The notes beneath the pieces were generated by a model. It worked only from the letters and a program-made list of their open reading frames with translations, did no database searches and had not been told where the DNA came from. Both the position numbers and the translations under genes were made by a program. This document shows, piece by piece, positions 32,292 to 42,531 of a stretch of 64,000 nucleotides of DNA. The stretch comes from Lactifluus volemus (Eukaryota; Basidiomycota; Agaricomycetes; Russulales; Russulaceae). Within the stretch, counting starts at the first letter, position 1; every line of letters begins with the position of its first letter. Location of the stretch: contig WTXI01000009.1 in NCBI GenBank assembly GCA_022376515.1, positions 248,001 to 312,000 on the forward strand, given 5' to 3'.

Positions 32292-34628
32292 ATGTCCGCG
32301 GAAGAACCCTCAGCCCTCGTAACACGCGAGGAACTTCTCCAGACGTTCCTAGACGCCAGCCTCCCGTCCCTTCCTCGCCGACGCCGCATTTTCCAACGTG
32401 AGGATGTCAATGAAGGAAGGGCGAAGGCGTCCTTCCAACAATTTGTTGACCGATACCATACGGTCGCAGACGCCATTGATGCAGGCTTTGGCCCTCGCTC
32501 AACCCTATCCCCCTCAGCCTGGGTCAAGTCTATTTCAGACATCACGTCCCGCATCCTTTACGGAATCCGTACCACCCAACTCAATTACCCCCACTCGGGC
32601 GTGGGCCCGGACAGGCTGAATCCTTTCAAACCGGAAGATCTCGAAGTAGCAGCCCAAATTCAGGCCAACCTAGACCACCTCTCAAAAATTTTCCCACCTT
32701 CCCCGTCCTCTCCCTCGCTGGTGTGCGACCACTGTCTCCACCGTACAGACAAAAACCGCGCCCTCGAACATCTCTCCCCGGAAGACTTCGAAGGAGTCCT
32801 CATGGCCACGGACAGCTCACGCGGGGCAGTCATGGACAGGATCCTCACGATCCTAAGTGCGGACATCCAGAAGGAAGTGAACATCTGGGAGATGGACGAA
32901 AACACAAGGAGGAAGAACCTCATCAAACCCAAAATTCAGGAGGACGCGGAACTATATTATACCGCCCAGGTCAGCGTCGCACGACGGATCCAGGACGCTC
33001 GAGCCAAGGCGGATGGCGAAGAGTACTTCATGAAAAGGATGTTAGAGATTAAGAAGAAGAAGGATGCCAAGATCAAGCAGAAGACGGCAGACGCTGCCAC
33101 AAGCGCAGGCCCATCCGACGCCTTGGCAAGCCCATCTGCGGACTCAGCCAGCCCATCCGCGACCTCAGTCACCCCCTCGAGGGCCTCAGTCACCCCCTCG
33201 AGGGCTGTCTCTCCTGACGGCCCCCACTCAGCCCCGGCCACCCCCGTCCCCACGATCTCGCACACCCCCCCACCGGCAGACCCAGCCACCCCCCTGTCAG
33301 CGGACCCAGCCGCCGTGTTGCCTGATCCTCCCCCACCCGCAATCGCACTTCCCCCCCCAACCTCCCACCCACCCCCACCTTTCCCTTCACTGCCCCCCCC
33401 TGTATCCCTGGCAGACGTTATGGCGGAGGTCAAAGCGTCGTTCAACCTCTTGTCCGAGAGGATGAACAGGCTCGAGCACCCACCGCCACCCCCCAGGACA
33501 GGTAAGCTACCTGCACAGAACCTGGCTGACGAACCACCTCTGTTGCAGACGCCAGGGGTAGAGCCTCCGCAGCGAGGTCCCAACCCGTCCCTGAGGAGGC
33601 CACAGCCTCCACCTCAGGCCCCTCCGATTGGTGGTACCGACCAGGCACCCTGGAAGACGGTGCCACGCCGCCGCAAAGGCCCCCAACCCCGGGCCCAAGC
33701 CACTCCCTCTCTTGGTACGCTTGCACCACAACCGGGCGCCGCCCAGCCCTCGGGTCCGTCGGTCGCCCATACAGAAATCACGATACAGCGCAAACCGGAT
33801 CCCCAGGACGATCCTCCCGAACGCCGGGACCCAATTCTGCTTACCCGGCAGATCTGCGCTGCTCTCGGGGCAGCCAAGTCACCCCTGATCCTCCTCTCAG
33901 GCCGGTGGGCTGCCACGTCAGCTAACTTCGTTCTTACCTTCGCAGGCCTAGTTTCCTTTGACAAGGTGCTAGAAATGGAACAGGTTATAACCCAATCTTT
34001 CCCAGGGGCGATGCTAGTTCCGTCCTCGGGCCTAGCAAAGGTCACCTTTAACGGGGTCCCCACCAGAGACCCGGAGTCCAACGACTTCTTCACCGCGGAC
34101 CAACTGCTAAGTGAAGTCAGACGCAACCCGATCTGCTCTGACTTGCACATCATTCTCCAGCCGCGCTGGCTGCGCCCCCAACAGTCCATTTTCAGTGCCA
34201 ATTCAAGCATCTCTTTCGCTTTCCTAGACCCCGCCGGCTCCATCACCCAAGCCATGGCGCGCTCCCACTTAGCTATGTTCGGCAAAGCCATTACCTTCAA
34301 AAGGTGGCTGGCCAAGCCACCCATGCTACAGTGCTCACGTTGCCACAAACTGGGCCACACAGGCTCCCGCTGCACGCTTCCCAAGGACGCTCTATGCTGT
34401 CACTTGTGCGGAGGCACCCACCGAGCGATAGACCACCCCCAGAGATGCAGGAAAGCCAGCGAACACGCTTCCCAAGGTGTGTGTGACTGCCCCATCATCT
34501 GCCTTCTGTGCAAGGAGGTGGGCCACTCAGCGAGAGACTTGTCCTGCCCTGCGCGGGAGGCTTACAGAGTACCAGCACATAACGTTGCTGACCATGTGAA
34601 CCTAAACCCCCCCCCCTCATCTACTTAA
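32292..34628 (+). CDS. LINE ORF1, gag-like zinc-knuckle protein
   Basis: An uninterrupted 778-codon frame. The N-terminal third is helical and charged. Residues about 270-450 are a Pro/Ser/Ala-rich linker containing a short duplicated segment (VTPSRA repeated at about residues 295-308). C-terminal cysteine knuckles are visible at about residues 677-755: CSRCHKLGHTGSRC, CHLCGGTHRAIDHPQRC and CLLCKEVGHSARDLSC. These are typical of LINE ORF1 proteins that bind element RNA in ribonucleoprotein particles. The stop TAA overlaps the ORF2 ATG (TAATG at 34626-34630). A run of about ten C residues lies just before the stop. Confidence 0.92.
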   Translation: MSAEEPSALVTREELLQTFLDASLPSLPRRRRIFQREDVNEGRAKASFQQFVDRYHTVADAIDAGFGPRSTLSPSAWVKSISDITSRILYGIRTTQLNYPHSGVGPDRLNPFKPEDLEVAAQIQANLDHLSKIFPPSPSSPSLVCDHCLHRTDKNRALEHLSPEDFEGVLMATDSSRGAVMDRILTILSADIQKEVNIWEMDENTRRKNLIKPKIQEDAELYYTAQVSVARRIQDARAKADGEEYFMKRMLEIKKKKDAKIKQKTADAATSAGPSDALASPSADSASPSATSVTPSRASVTPSRAVSPDGPHSAPATPVPTISHTPPPADPATPLSADPAAVLPDPPPPAIALPPPTSHPPPPFPSLPPPVSLADVMAEVKASFNLLSERMNRLEHPPPPPRTGKLPAQNLADEPPLLQTPGVEPPQRGPNPSLRRPQPPPQAPPIGGTDQAPWKTVPRRRKGPQPRAQATPSLGTLAPQPGAAQPSGPSVAHTEITIQRKPDPQDDPPERRDPILLTRQICAALGAAKSPLILLSGRWAATSANFVLTFAGLVSFDKVLEMEQVITQSFPGAMLVPSSGLAKVTFNGVPTRDPESNDFFTADQLLSEVRRNPICSDLHIILQPRWLRPQQSIFSANSSISFAFLDPAGSITQAMARSHLAMFGKAITFKRWLAKPPMLQCSRCHKLGHTGSRCTLPKDALCCHLCGGTHRAIDHPQRCRKASEHASQGVCDCPIICLLCKEVGHSARDLSCPAREAYRVPAHNVADHVNLNPPPSST

Positions 34629-37600
34629 TGGCGTGTGTCAACCTTCTATACGTCAATATGCGCCGCCGGAACGCGGCAACCCACTCCCTCCTCAACACGA
34701 ACACACGAGCAGACATCATCCTGGTTCAAGAACCATGGTACGACAAAATTGGCACAACCCGCTCGGACTCAGACCCTGAAGGGGTCGACATCCTGGGTGG
34801 GGCGGCCAACCCAAAATGGGACTGCATATACCCTAAGACCAAGCGAGGCGTACGATGCAAAGTCATGGCATACCGCCGCATCGCTTCGACTCACTTCAAC
34901 ATCACCAACCGCCTGGACTTGACCTCAAACCACCACATTCTCACTCTGGACGTCCATCTGGGCTCCAGTTCCTTCCGCGCCATCAACATATACCATGATA
35001 CGAGCCACCGCCCCTCGCTAGGCAACATCCTCAACCTCGAAACAAACCCCGAGATCCCCACGATCGTCGGTGGGGACTTCAACACCCATTCTCATTCCTG
35101 GTCGCCTCCTGGTATCCGGTCCTCCCCCTGGGCAGATGATTTGGAAGAATGGGCTTTCAGCCAGAACCTGGCTCTAGCCACCCCCCCAGGCCTCCCGACC
35201 CGGAGAGGAGAAGGTAACCAGCGCGACACGACAATAGACCTGATATGGACCAATGCCGCCGCCATCCTCGATGACACCTTCCAGGACCCGATCATCGACT
35301 TCGCAGCCTCCATAGGCTCAGACCATGCCGGCATCTGGTCCACCTACCAGCACATCCTGGAATCAGCGATCAACCCCCTGCCGCAGCGCACCCGGTTTGT
35401 CATCGCAGACGAGGCAAGGGAGCTCTGGATCCGCTGGTTCCTTGAGGTGTGTCCTTGTATCCCTCCCCCCCTCAACTCCGTGGAAGACATAGACCGAGCT
35501 GCGCTTCAACTCACCCAAGACATCGAACGAACGAGCATGGCCTCGTTCGAGACGCGAAAACAGTTCTCGCCCAAAGGGGCTTCGTGGTGGGACGATGCGT
35601 GCGATCGGGTGGCAGCGGTCGCTCGGGACGCTCAGGAGCCCGAGGCTCGCAAAGCCGCCAACAAATCCCTCAGGAAAGAGGTCGCAGCAGCAAAACGCCG
35701 TTGGGCCAATGACTTCCTCCACGACGCCTCCTCAGAACGCTTATGGATGGCAGCCAAATGGCGCTTTGGCAGGCGCCAACGCCTCATCCCAGCTTTGATG
35801 ACGGCGGCCGGCTTGTCAGACCAACCAGACCACATGGCCACTGCCCTAAGCCAACGCTTCTTCAACCCGCTACCCTCAATTGTCCCAGAGATCTTCCCGG
35901 ACGACCCACCCCATGCAGAGCCCCGCCCACATGCTCCCGTTACCATTACGGAGATCGCAGACGCGCTGGGCCCCACAAGCAACAAGTCAGCCCCAGGCCC
36001 GTCAGGGCACAACTACAAACTTGTTAAGTGGGCTTTCGCTGCATCCCCAGAGCGTTTTCAAGCTCTGTTTGAAGCATGCCTACAGGTTGGACACCACCCG
36101 CTACATTGGAAATCAGCCACAATTGCCGTCGTTCCCAAACCGGGCAAGGAGAACTACAGTCTCCCGAAATGCTACCGCCCAGTGGCCCTCCTTGAGTGTT
36201 TAGGGAAGCTCTTGGAGAAGGTAGTCGCGAAACGACTCACCCACGATATCACCGCCTTAGGCCTCATTCCCACCACCCAATTTGGGGCACGTCCGTTCTC
36301 CTCCACGATCGACGCGGGCCTCTGCCTCACCCACGACGTAGAGATGGCACACGCTCTGGGAGAGGTGTGCGGCACTCTGTTATTTGACATCCAGGGATTC
36401 TTCGACAATGTCAACCATGCAAGACTCTCAGCCCTAGTCCGCTCACTCGGCTTCTCCCCGCAAATCTGCAAATGGACGTCGTCCTTTCTCCGGGACAGGA
36501 CTGTTCGTTTACGGTTTAACAATTACTCCTCGGAGGACATCGAGCTGGAGATGGGCACGCCGCAAGGCTCCCCCATCTCCCCTATCTTGGCTATTATCTA
36601 TGCCTCCCCGCTACTTCACCTGGCTAGATCTTGGGCTAATGCTACCTTCCTCATGTACATTGACGATGGCAACATCTTCGCCAGAGCACCCACATACCAC
36701 ATCCTGGCTCAGAGACTCAAAGACTGCTACACGGCTTGTCACACCTGGTGCCAGATGGCAGGGCTGACCATTGAACCAGAGAAAACGGAGGTTCTCTTTT
36801 TCTCCCGCCGCCGCGCCAACCCAATCACCCACGGGGATCGCCCCGTCTCAGTGCTACTCCCAGATCGGGCGCCCAACACTTCGTACTCGGTCGCGGCTTC
36901 GGATCATGTTCGCTACCTAGGGCTACACTTCGACCACAAGCTCTCTTGGGACAAACACATCTCTGTAGTTGCTTCTAGGACAAAAAGCTCGCTTAAGGCG
37001 CTCCAGCTTCTAGGCAACTCCGTGAGAGGACTCAACCATGGCAGCTGGCGTCTCGCCTTCAATGCGATTTGCATTCCAGCGCTAACTTACGGTGCCCCCA
37101 TTTGGTTCAGGGGTCAACAGAAACACATCAAGACGCTCCAAACAGTACAAAACGCAGCTGTTGGGATCATCACAGGCGCTTTCAGAAGCACACCCCGAGA
37201 ACCACTACACCAACTGATAGTCATCCCGCCAATCCATATCCGGTTACAGAGACTAGCTACCCAAGCCGCGATACGTTTACTCACCCTTCCAAAGAGCTCC
37301 CCAGTCCTCCAAAGACTAGGCCCACCTTGGTGCTCGGTGGAGGGCAGCGGCGTCCCGCTTCCTTACCCGATGCCGGCACGATTACCCGACACTTGCATCC
37401 GCAGGCTCAGCTCCCACGTCCCAACAGAGAGCCGGCTACCACCTTGCCTTGATCACCCCCCCTGGAAAAGGTGTACACCCCCAGCAGACCGTTTTACGAT
37501 CACTCACAACCCGTGCAAGGGCGAGGACCGTAAACGCTTGACCAACATGATCTCCAGGGCCCACTACGGCCGGAAGGACCAGATCCTGGTCTACTGCCGT

Positions 37601-38527
37601 GGCTTAGGGCCCAACCCAGCACAAACATCCCCTTTGTGGATGGGCACAGCGATCGGTTACAGGAATGGGAGGGAAACAACTTCCCACAACCCCATCCTCG
37701 GCCAGAACGCCTCACACAGGGACGCAGCGTTCGCGGCACTCGCAGCTGCGGCGGAGCTGGCTAGAGATATGCTTGCCGTCTCCCACTCCCCGTCAGTCAT
37801 CTTATACACAGCTGACCAACATATTATTCCATGGTGCCAGGCCACCATTAGGCACGACAACGCTGCGGCATGCAAAGTGGTGTGTGACACCATTGCCGAC
37901 ATCCTCGACACGTACCCCACAACCTCGATAGCTATCCGCTGGGTCCCGGGCACGGCTAGCTTCGCCCCTTTACAGCGCCTCCAGCAAACAGCGATGGAGA
38001 CCGCAACCAACGCCCAGCCCCCAGCCCACAACGCCCCTCTCACGATCGCAGCCCTCCGCACCAAGACCAAGCACGACGCCCTCGCGAAATGGGAACAAGT
38101 CTGGCTCAGAGACCCCCGCCGCAACCCCGCGTACCGGGCCCTACACCACCCACCATCGGGCGATCCCCCAGAGTTCATGACAGGGATTGCCGGTTTTGCT
38201 CGACCGGTATTTTGTACTGCTATTAGACTCCTTACTGAGCACGCTTTCACAGGGGAATACAACGCCAGACATCGGCCAAGGGCCCCTGACCCTCACGACT
38301 GTCTTTGTGGACAGGCGGCCCTTCAGACCCCGCTCCACGTTATCTGCAACTGCCCCCTCTTCACAGGGGCGCGTGAACGATTCCTCAGACCAGTAGCCCC
38401 TAACCTTTCACCCAACATCATATTCGGGACCGAAGCGGGCGGCGCAGCCCTCGCGAAATTCATCGAAGAGACACAAGCGTGTGTCCGACCCCGGAGACAT
38501 GCCGCCTTACCAGAAGACTTTGGCTGA
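34628..38527 (+). CDS. LINE ORF2, endonuclease / reverse transcriptase polyprotein
   Basis: An uninterrupted 1299-residue frame. The N-terminal apurinic-type endonuclease shows VQEPW, GGDFNTHSHSW (about residues 147-158) and IGSDHAGIW (about 236). The central reverse transcriptase shows YRPVALLECLGKLLEK, a GTLLFDIQGFFDNVNH motif A region, GTPQGSPISPIL, and the catalytic box YIDDG at about residue 676. Beyond it, residues about 1050-1115 (LYTADQH to IAIRWVPGTASF) resemble a diverged RNase H domain in which the usual late His/Asp residues are not evident. The C-terminus has a Cys/His cluster (DCLCGQ to HVICNCPLF). It performs target-primed reverse transcription. The clade assignment (Tad-like) is from general fungal resemblance only. 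Confidence 0.95.
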   Translation: MACVNLLYVNMRRRNAATHSLLNTNTRADIILVQEPWYDKIGTTRSDSDPEGVDILGGAANPKWDCIYPKTKRGVRCKVMAYRRIASTHFNITNRLDLTSNHHILTLDVHLGSSSFRAINIYHDTSHRPSLGNILNLETNPEIPTIVGGDFNTHSHSWSPPGIRSSPWADDLEEWAFSQNLALATPPGLPTRRGEGNQRDTTIDLIWTNAAAILDDTFQDPIIDFAASIGSDHAGIWSTYQHILESAINPLPQRTRFVIADEARELWIRWFLEVCPCIPPPLNSVEDIDRAALQLTQDIERTSMASFETRKQFSPKGASWWDDACDRVAAVARDAQEPEARKAANKSLRKEVAAAKRRWANDFLHDASSERLWMAAKWRFGRRQRLIPALMTAAGLSDQPDHMATALSQRFFNPLPSIVPEIFPDDPPHAEPRPHAPVTITEIADALGPTSNKSAPGPSGHNYKLVKWAFAASPERFQALFEACLQVGHHPLHWKSATIAVVPKPGKENYSLPKCYRPVALLECLGKLLEKVVAKRLTHDITALGLIPTTQFGARPFSSTIDAGLCLTHDVEMAHALGEVCGTLLFDIQGFFDNVNHARLSALVRSLGFSPQICKWTSSFLRDRTVRLRFNNYSSEDIELEMGTPQGSPISPILAIIYASPLLHLARSWANATFLMYIDDGNIFARAPTYHILAQRLKDCYTACHTWCQMAGLTIEPEKTEVLFFSRRRANPITHGDRPVSVLLPDRAPNTSYSVAASDHVRYLGLHFDHKLSWDKHISVVASRTKSSLKALQLLGNSVRGLNHGSWRLAFNAICIPALTYGAPIWFRGQQKHIKTLQTVQNAAVGIITGAFRSTPREPLHQLIVIPPIHIRLQRLATQAAIRLLTLPKSSPVLQRLGPPWCSVEGSGVPLPYPMPARLPDTCIRRLSSHVPTESRLPPCLDHPPWKRCTPPADRFTITHNPCKGEDRKRLTNMISRAHYGRKDQILVYCRGLGPNPAQTSPLWMGTAIGYRNGRETTSHNPILGQNASHRDAAFAALAAAAELARDMLAVSHSPSVILYTADQHIIPWCQATIRHDNAAACKVVCDTIADILDTYPTTSIAIRWVPGTASFAPLQRLQQTAMETATNAQPPAHNAPLTIAALRTKTKHDALAKWEQVWLRDPRRNPAYRALHHPPSGDPPEFMTGIAGFARPVFCTAIRLLTEHAFTGEYNARHRPRAPDPHDCLCGQAALQTPLHVICNCPLFTGARERFLRPVAPNLSPNIIFGTEAGGAALAKFIEETQACVRPRRHAALPEDFG

Positions 38528-38722
38528 GCGCCATGGGCGATCGCCGGCCCAGATACTCTTCCTTCCACCCCCCACACACATCCACCCTTTACATACATTG
38601 TACCCCCCCCCGACACCAGGTCGCTTAGTTAGGTAGATAGCATACGCGGCCAAGCGCGTCTTTGTTCCATGTAAACATGCAGCGCTATATAAATGCTGAT
38701 TCAAAAAAAAAAAAAAAAAAAA

Positions 38723-38737
38723 ATAGACGTGATCAAC
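38723..38737 (+). repeat. LINE target-site duplication, 3' copy
   Basis: Perfect copy of 32103-32117, directly after the poly(A) tract. Confidence 0.93.
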
Positions 38738-39681
38738 GTTAGTTACGCGGCGCAGCCGCTGCTGAACGTACTCGCAGCAACTTTGACATTTTGGGCTACC
38801 GGTGCTATGGAACCCCATTTCAGCACGCTGTCTATTCCCGTTCCCGGGACCAACCGAGACGTCTTCCCCATCGCCTTTCGTTTAGAGTAAAAGCCACCGC
38901 CGCGAATTCCAAATCAAAAAAGTTTGATGCCTGAGCACGGTAGGCCATAAGGTGAAGGTGAAGAAAGGCCGATCAAATGGCGACGACCGTGTGTGAAATT
39001 TTTGAGGGAGAGCTTCACGATCCTGTACAGAGGATAAAGGACTGATTGAATGAAACAATCCTTGGACAGGCCTGGGTGAAAATAATGTAAGTGACCTCGC
39101 TATATCCGCACGCAAGCGCACGTATGCTGTATGCTGACATGGCCAAGACACGAGAACTTCAGAAGTTTTGATGTGGCTACCAAGTTACGGCATTGCTAGT
39201 TTTGAGTCCCTCATTGAATGGCGCTTTGAAATGCGGTAGTAATCTTATCTCTGCTGTTCCTGTTCGTCACTGAAAGGTGCCGATCGCACCCTCGGATGGC
39301 GGGTACACTAGATCCGACTCGAGTATTAGTCCGACACGAGTCGAACCCCATCCATGTGAGCGCTTAATTGGTACCTGACATGTTCCCATGTCCAACCGCC
39401 GTCTTAGTAAGAAATGTTCGAACAAATGAATGAGCTTGAATGGACGCAAATGCGAGGATGATGGAGTAAAAGAAGAGTAGTTATGTCAAGTCCCCAAAAC
39501 ATATTTCTCGGCCGGATCTCTCGACCTGGAAGGAACTTGGGATCGGTACTAGTATGCTCTGAGCAAAGCGCGTAAAATTTAATCGTGAAATAAAATCATG
39601 GGCAGTCCTCTCTTTCTTACGAAATAACCAAGGAAGTGTGTTGAACCCACCTGTTTTCTCTCAGAGCTTTTCTTCGTCTAT
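38738..39681. other. Intergenic region and PAL2 promoter
   Basis: No supported gene. This is the DNA that was continuous with the 31345-32117 region before the LINE inserted. A short frame opens at 39682 as PAL2. No clear TATA box. Confidence 0.5.
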
Positions 39682-42414
39682 ATGATCTTCGCAGAACCCA
39701 AGCCGTCTATCCCAAATGGCCATCGAATGGATCCGGGGTCGTCGGGCCTTCTATCGCAGTTTATCAAGCAATATCAAGAATTGCAGCGTTACAGGTACGT
39801 TTTGCGCATCGCGCAGCCCGTGGTTACCAGCTGTATTACGGGTCGTGCGTGCGTGAAATGGGTGTTGAGCCAACCGTATTTTTCAGAAATGGGGAATCCA
39901 TAGTTTTAGATGGCCACTCGTTGACGGTAGCGGGCGTAGTCGGAGTAGCCCGCTATGGGGCGTCTGTTGCGTTGAGCGATGCGCCAGACATCCGGGTGCG
40001 TATCGTCAAATCACGTAGCGTTCTCATTAGCAAGATAGAGGCAAACAAAAGTGTCTATGGCGTCAGTACGGGTCTTGGTGGGAGTGGTGCGCGTCATCCT
40101 ATAATGTCTCGTGCCTGCTACTCCACACTCAACATACACTCTACAACAACAACAACAACAACAACAACCTCCGACTGCAGCGGACACGCGGACGAATGAG
40201 ACGACAGGCCTCGGGTTCGCTCTCATGCAGCATCATCACACTGGCGTGTTGCCATCGGTAGCATCTTCCCGAGGCCCGCTGTCTGCTCTGCCACTATCGG
40301 ACCCTCTGGCGGCGACGAGCATGCCCGAGGCGTGGGTCCGCGGCGCGATCCTCGTGCGCATCAACTCCCTCATTCGCGGTCACTCCGCCGTGCGCTGGGA
40401 GCTGCTAGAGAAGATGGTAGAGCTGCTACGCGAGAACATCACGCCATGCGTCCCACTGCGCGGGAGCATCTCCGCATCCGGCGGTACGTTACTACCCGTT
40501 TTACTTCCGTTGCGCCCACCAATCACATATTCTAATGCCGAACCTTTGTTTTTTCTTCTCTCTCCCATTCACCATGGCCCTTGATTGTTGCGTAAAGATC
40601 TGACACCGCTTGCTTACATTGCCGGGGCCGTTGCTGGTGTCCGCAATATTAGGGTGTTCGACGGTCCGTGCGTCTTTGGCGCACGTGAGGTCGTGTCTTG
40701 CAGGACAGCGTTCGAGAGGCATCACATAGAGCCCTTGCCCTTACTGGCAAAGGAGCCTCTCGGCATCATGAATGGGACTGCGTTCTCTGCGTCTGTGGCG
40801 TCACTCGCGCTCCATGATGCCGTACACCTCGCGCTGCTTGCGCAAGTCTGCACAGCTATGGGCACGGAAGCGCTTCTGGGCGTTCGCTCGAATTACGACC
40901 CGTTCATTCACGAGGTCGCGCGGCCTCACCCGGGACAGGTGAGTTTCGCGGAGCTTGGAAGTCTACACGTTGGTGTGACCGGAGGGTTTTACCCCACCCC
41001 GTTCAGGTGGAGGTCGCGCGTACGATCTGGGATCTTTTGAAAGGGAGCAAGCTCGCAGGTGGACACGAGAAGGATGTGACCATTGAGGAAGATCAGGGAA
41101 AACTTCGTCAGGATCGGTATACCCTACGTACGGCACCCCAGTTCCTTGGTCCCCAGATTGAGGATATCATCTCGGCACTTCACACCGTCACAATCGAGTG
41201 TAACTCCAGTGCGCTCCCGTTGGTTTTCTTTCTTTTCTCCCGGAATCATTGAGAAGGGTCGTTTAGCGACGGACAATCCACTTTTTAATGGCGAGACGAG
41301 CGAGGTGCATCATGGGGGAAATTTCCAGGCAATGGCAGTGACGAACGCGATGGAGAAGACGCGACTTGCTTTGCACCATATTGGCAAGCTGCTGTTTGCA
41401 CAAGCTACAGAATTGATGAATCCGGTCATGAATCGAGGACTTCCTCCATCACTCGCGGCGAGCGACCCATCACTGAATTTCCTTGGTAAGGGGCTTGACG
41501 TCGCAGTCGCCGCGTACACGAGCGAATTGGGCTTTTTGGCGAATCCGGTCTCGACGCACATACAGTCGGCGGAGATGCATAACCAGGCGGTCAAGTGAGT
41601 AAGATTCCTTATCTGATATTGGTTGATGTCAATGCTGCGTATTTAGCTCTTTAGCGCTTATCTCTGCTCGCACCACGATCACCTCGTTAGAGGTTCTATC
41701 CATGCTTGTAGCGACGTACCTCTACCTCCTCTGCCAAGGTGCGATTCTCACGAGTATAAGAGAAATTTCACCTGCTAATCGCGCATGTCTAAAGCATTTG
41801 ACATTCGTACGATGCAAGCAGAATTCGAGGAGGAGCTCCATGAGATTGTGCATGAGGAGCTTCTGGCTAACTTCAGTTCCTATATTTCACCATCGGAAGC
41901 AGAGCCACTGCTCGGACAGATTTTTGATGTTATGCTTGCAACATTGGATACCACGACTACCATGGACGTAGTAGACCGCATGATCAAAGTGGCGGCTTCA
42001 GGTGATAGCGTGATCGTAAGACACGTAGCACTGCCAGGAGGTCCTGGTGTCGTTGCGTTATCCGGGTTACTTCAGTTCAACGAGGGCGTCGCCCAACGCG
42101 CAGCTACTACACTAACAGCCCTGCGCAAGGCATATTTGACTGGCGCGCGGGGTTCTGCTCCCGCGATCGCCCACTTGTCAAAGACACGACCTGTTTACGA
42201 GTTTGTACGAAAGACGCTGGGAATCGGGATGCATGGACTAGAGAACCACCAAGTGTTTCCGGAGGGGTTGGATATTGAGAATGCGACGATTGGGGAGGAC
42301 GTGTCTCTGATTTATGAGGTAAGAACGCTCCTGGTTACATGGCCTTTCATTGATGGTTTGTAGGCTATTCGAGACGGACGATTGCAGAGTGTTATCATGA
42401 GTCTGTTCGGATAA
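39682..42414 (+). CDS. PAL2: Phenylalanine ammonia-lyase, paralogue 2
   Basis: Nine exons (39682-39794, 39887-40086, 40181-40483, 40598-40938, 41007-41208, 41267-41594, 41647-41738, 41795-42318, 42364-42414) encode 717 residues with consistent phases. The MIO triad Ala-Ser-Gly is residues 203-205 in [16 protein letters not shown]. Six intron positions are shared with PAL1. An extra 56-nt intron splits the LLCQ/AFDIR region. The N-terminal extension is about 30 residues shorter than in PAL1. The selectivity pair reads HH ([11 protein letters not shown]) instead of HQ, which may alter Phe/Tyr preference. The intron before exon 3 holds a (CAA)n microsatellite. The frame is intact. Sequence divergence from PAL1 is large, so the duplication is old. 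Confidence 0.95.
40142..40169 (+). repeat. (CAA)n microsatellite in PAL2 intron 2
   Basis: About eight CAA/ACA units just upstream of the acceptor before exon 3. It replaces the usual polypyrimidine tract. Confidence 0.85.
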
Positions 42415-42531
42415 GCTTGTTGGTAGTGCTCCATAATTGACGTAATTTGGATTTTAAAATTTGGCCGTTTGTAGAGGTCAAAGGTTGATTTAGACTCTCT
42501 CTCTCTCTCCTCTCTCTTTACATACGATCCT

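Larger units (their letters stand above)
32118..38722 (+). mobile_element. Full-length Tad-like LINE retrotransposon
   Basis: A 6.6-kb non-LTR element with a ~174-bp 5' UTR, ORF1 (gag-like), ORF2 (endonuclease, reverse transcriptase), a 3' UTR and a poly(A) tract of about 20 bases (38703-38722). It is flanked by perfect 15-bp target-site duplications. Both ORFs are intact. Features typical of target-primed reverse transcription are all present, so insertion is recent and the element may be active. It sits between the two PAL genes. Confidence 0.95.

Noticed and set aside
32957..34384. Long minus-strand Gly- and Ser-rich frames
   Set aside because: They lie opposite LINE ORF1, whose Pro-rich codons give Gly-rich shadows. 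No domains.
37657..38262. 201-codon minus-strand frame in LINE ORF2
   Set aside because: It is antisense to the intact ORF2 frame and shows no motif.
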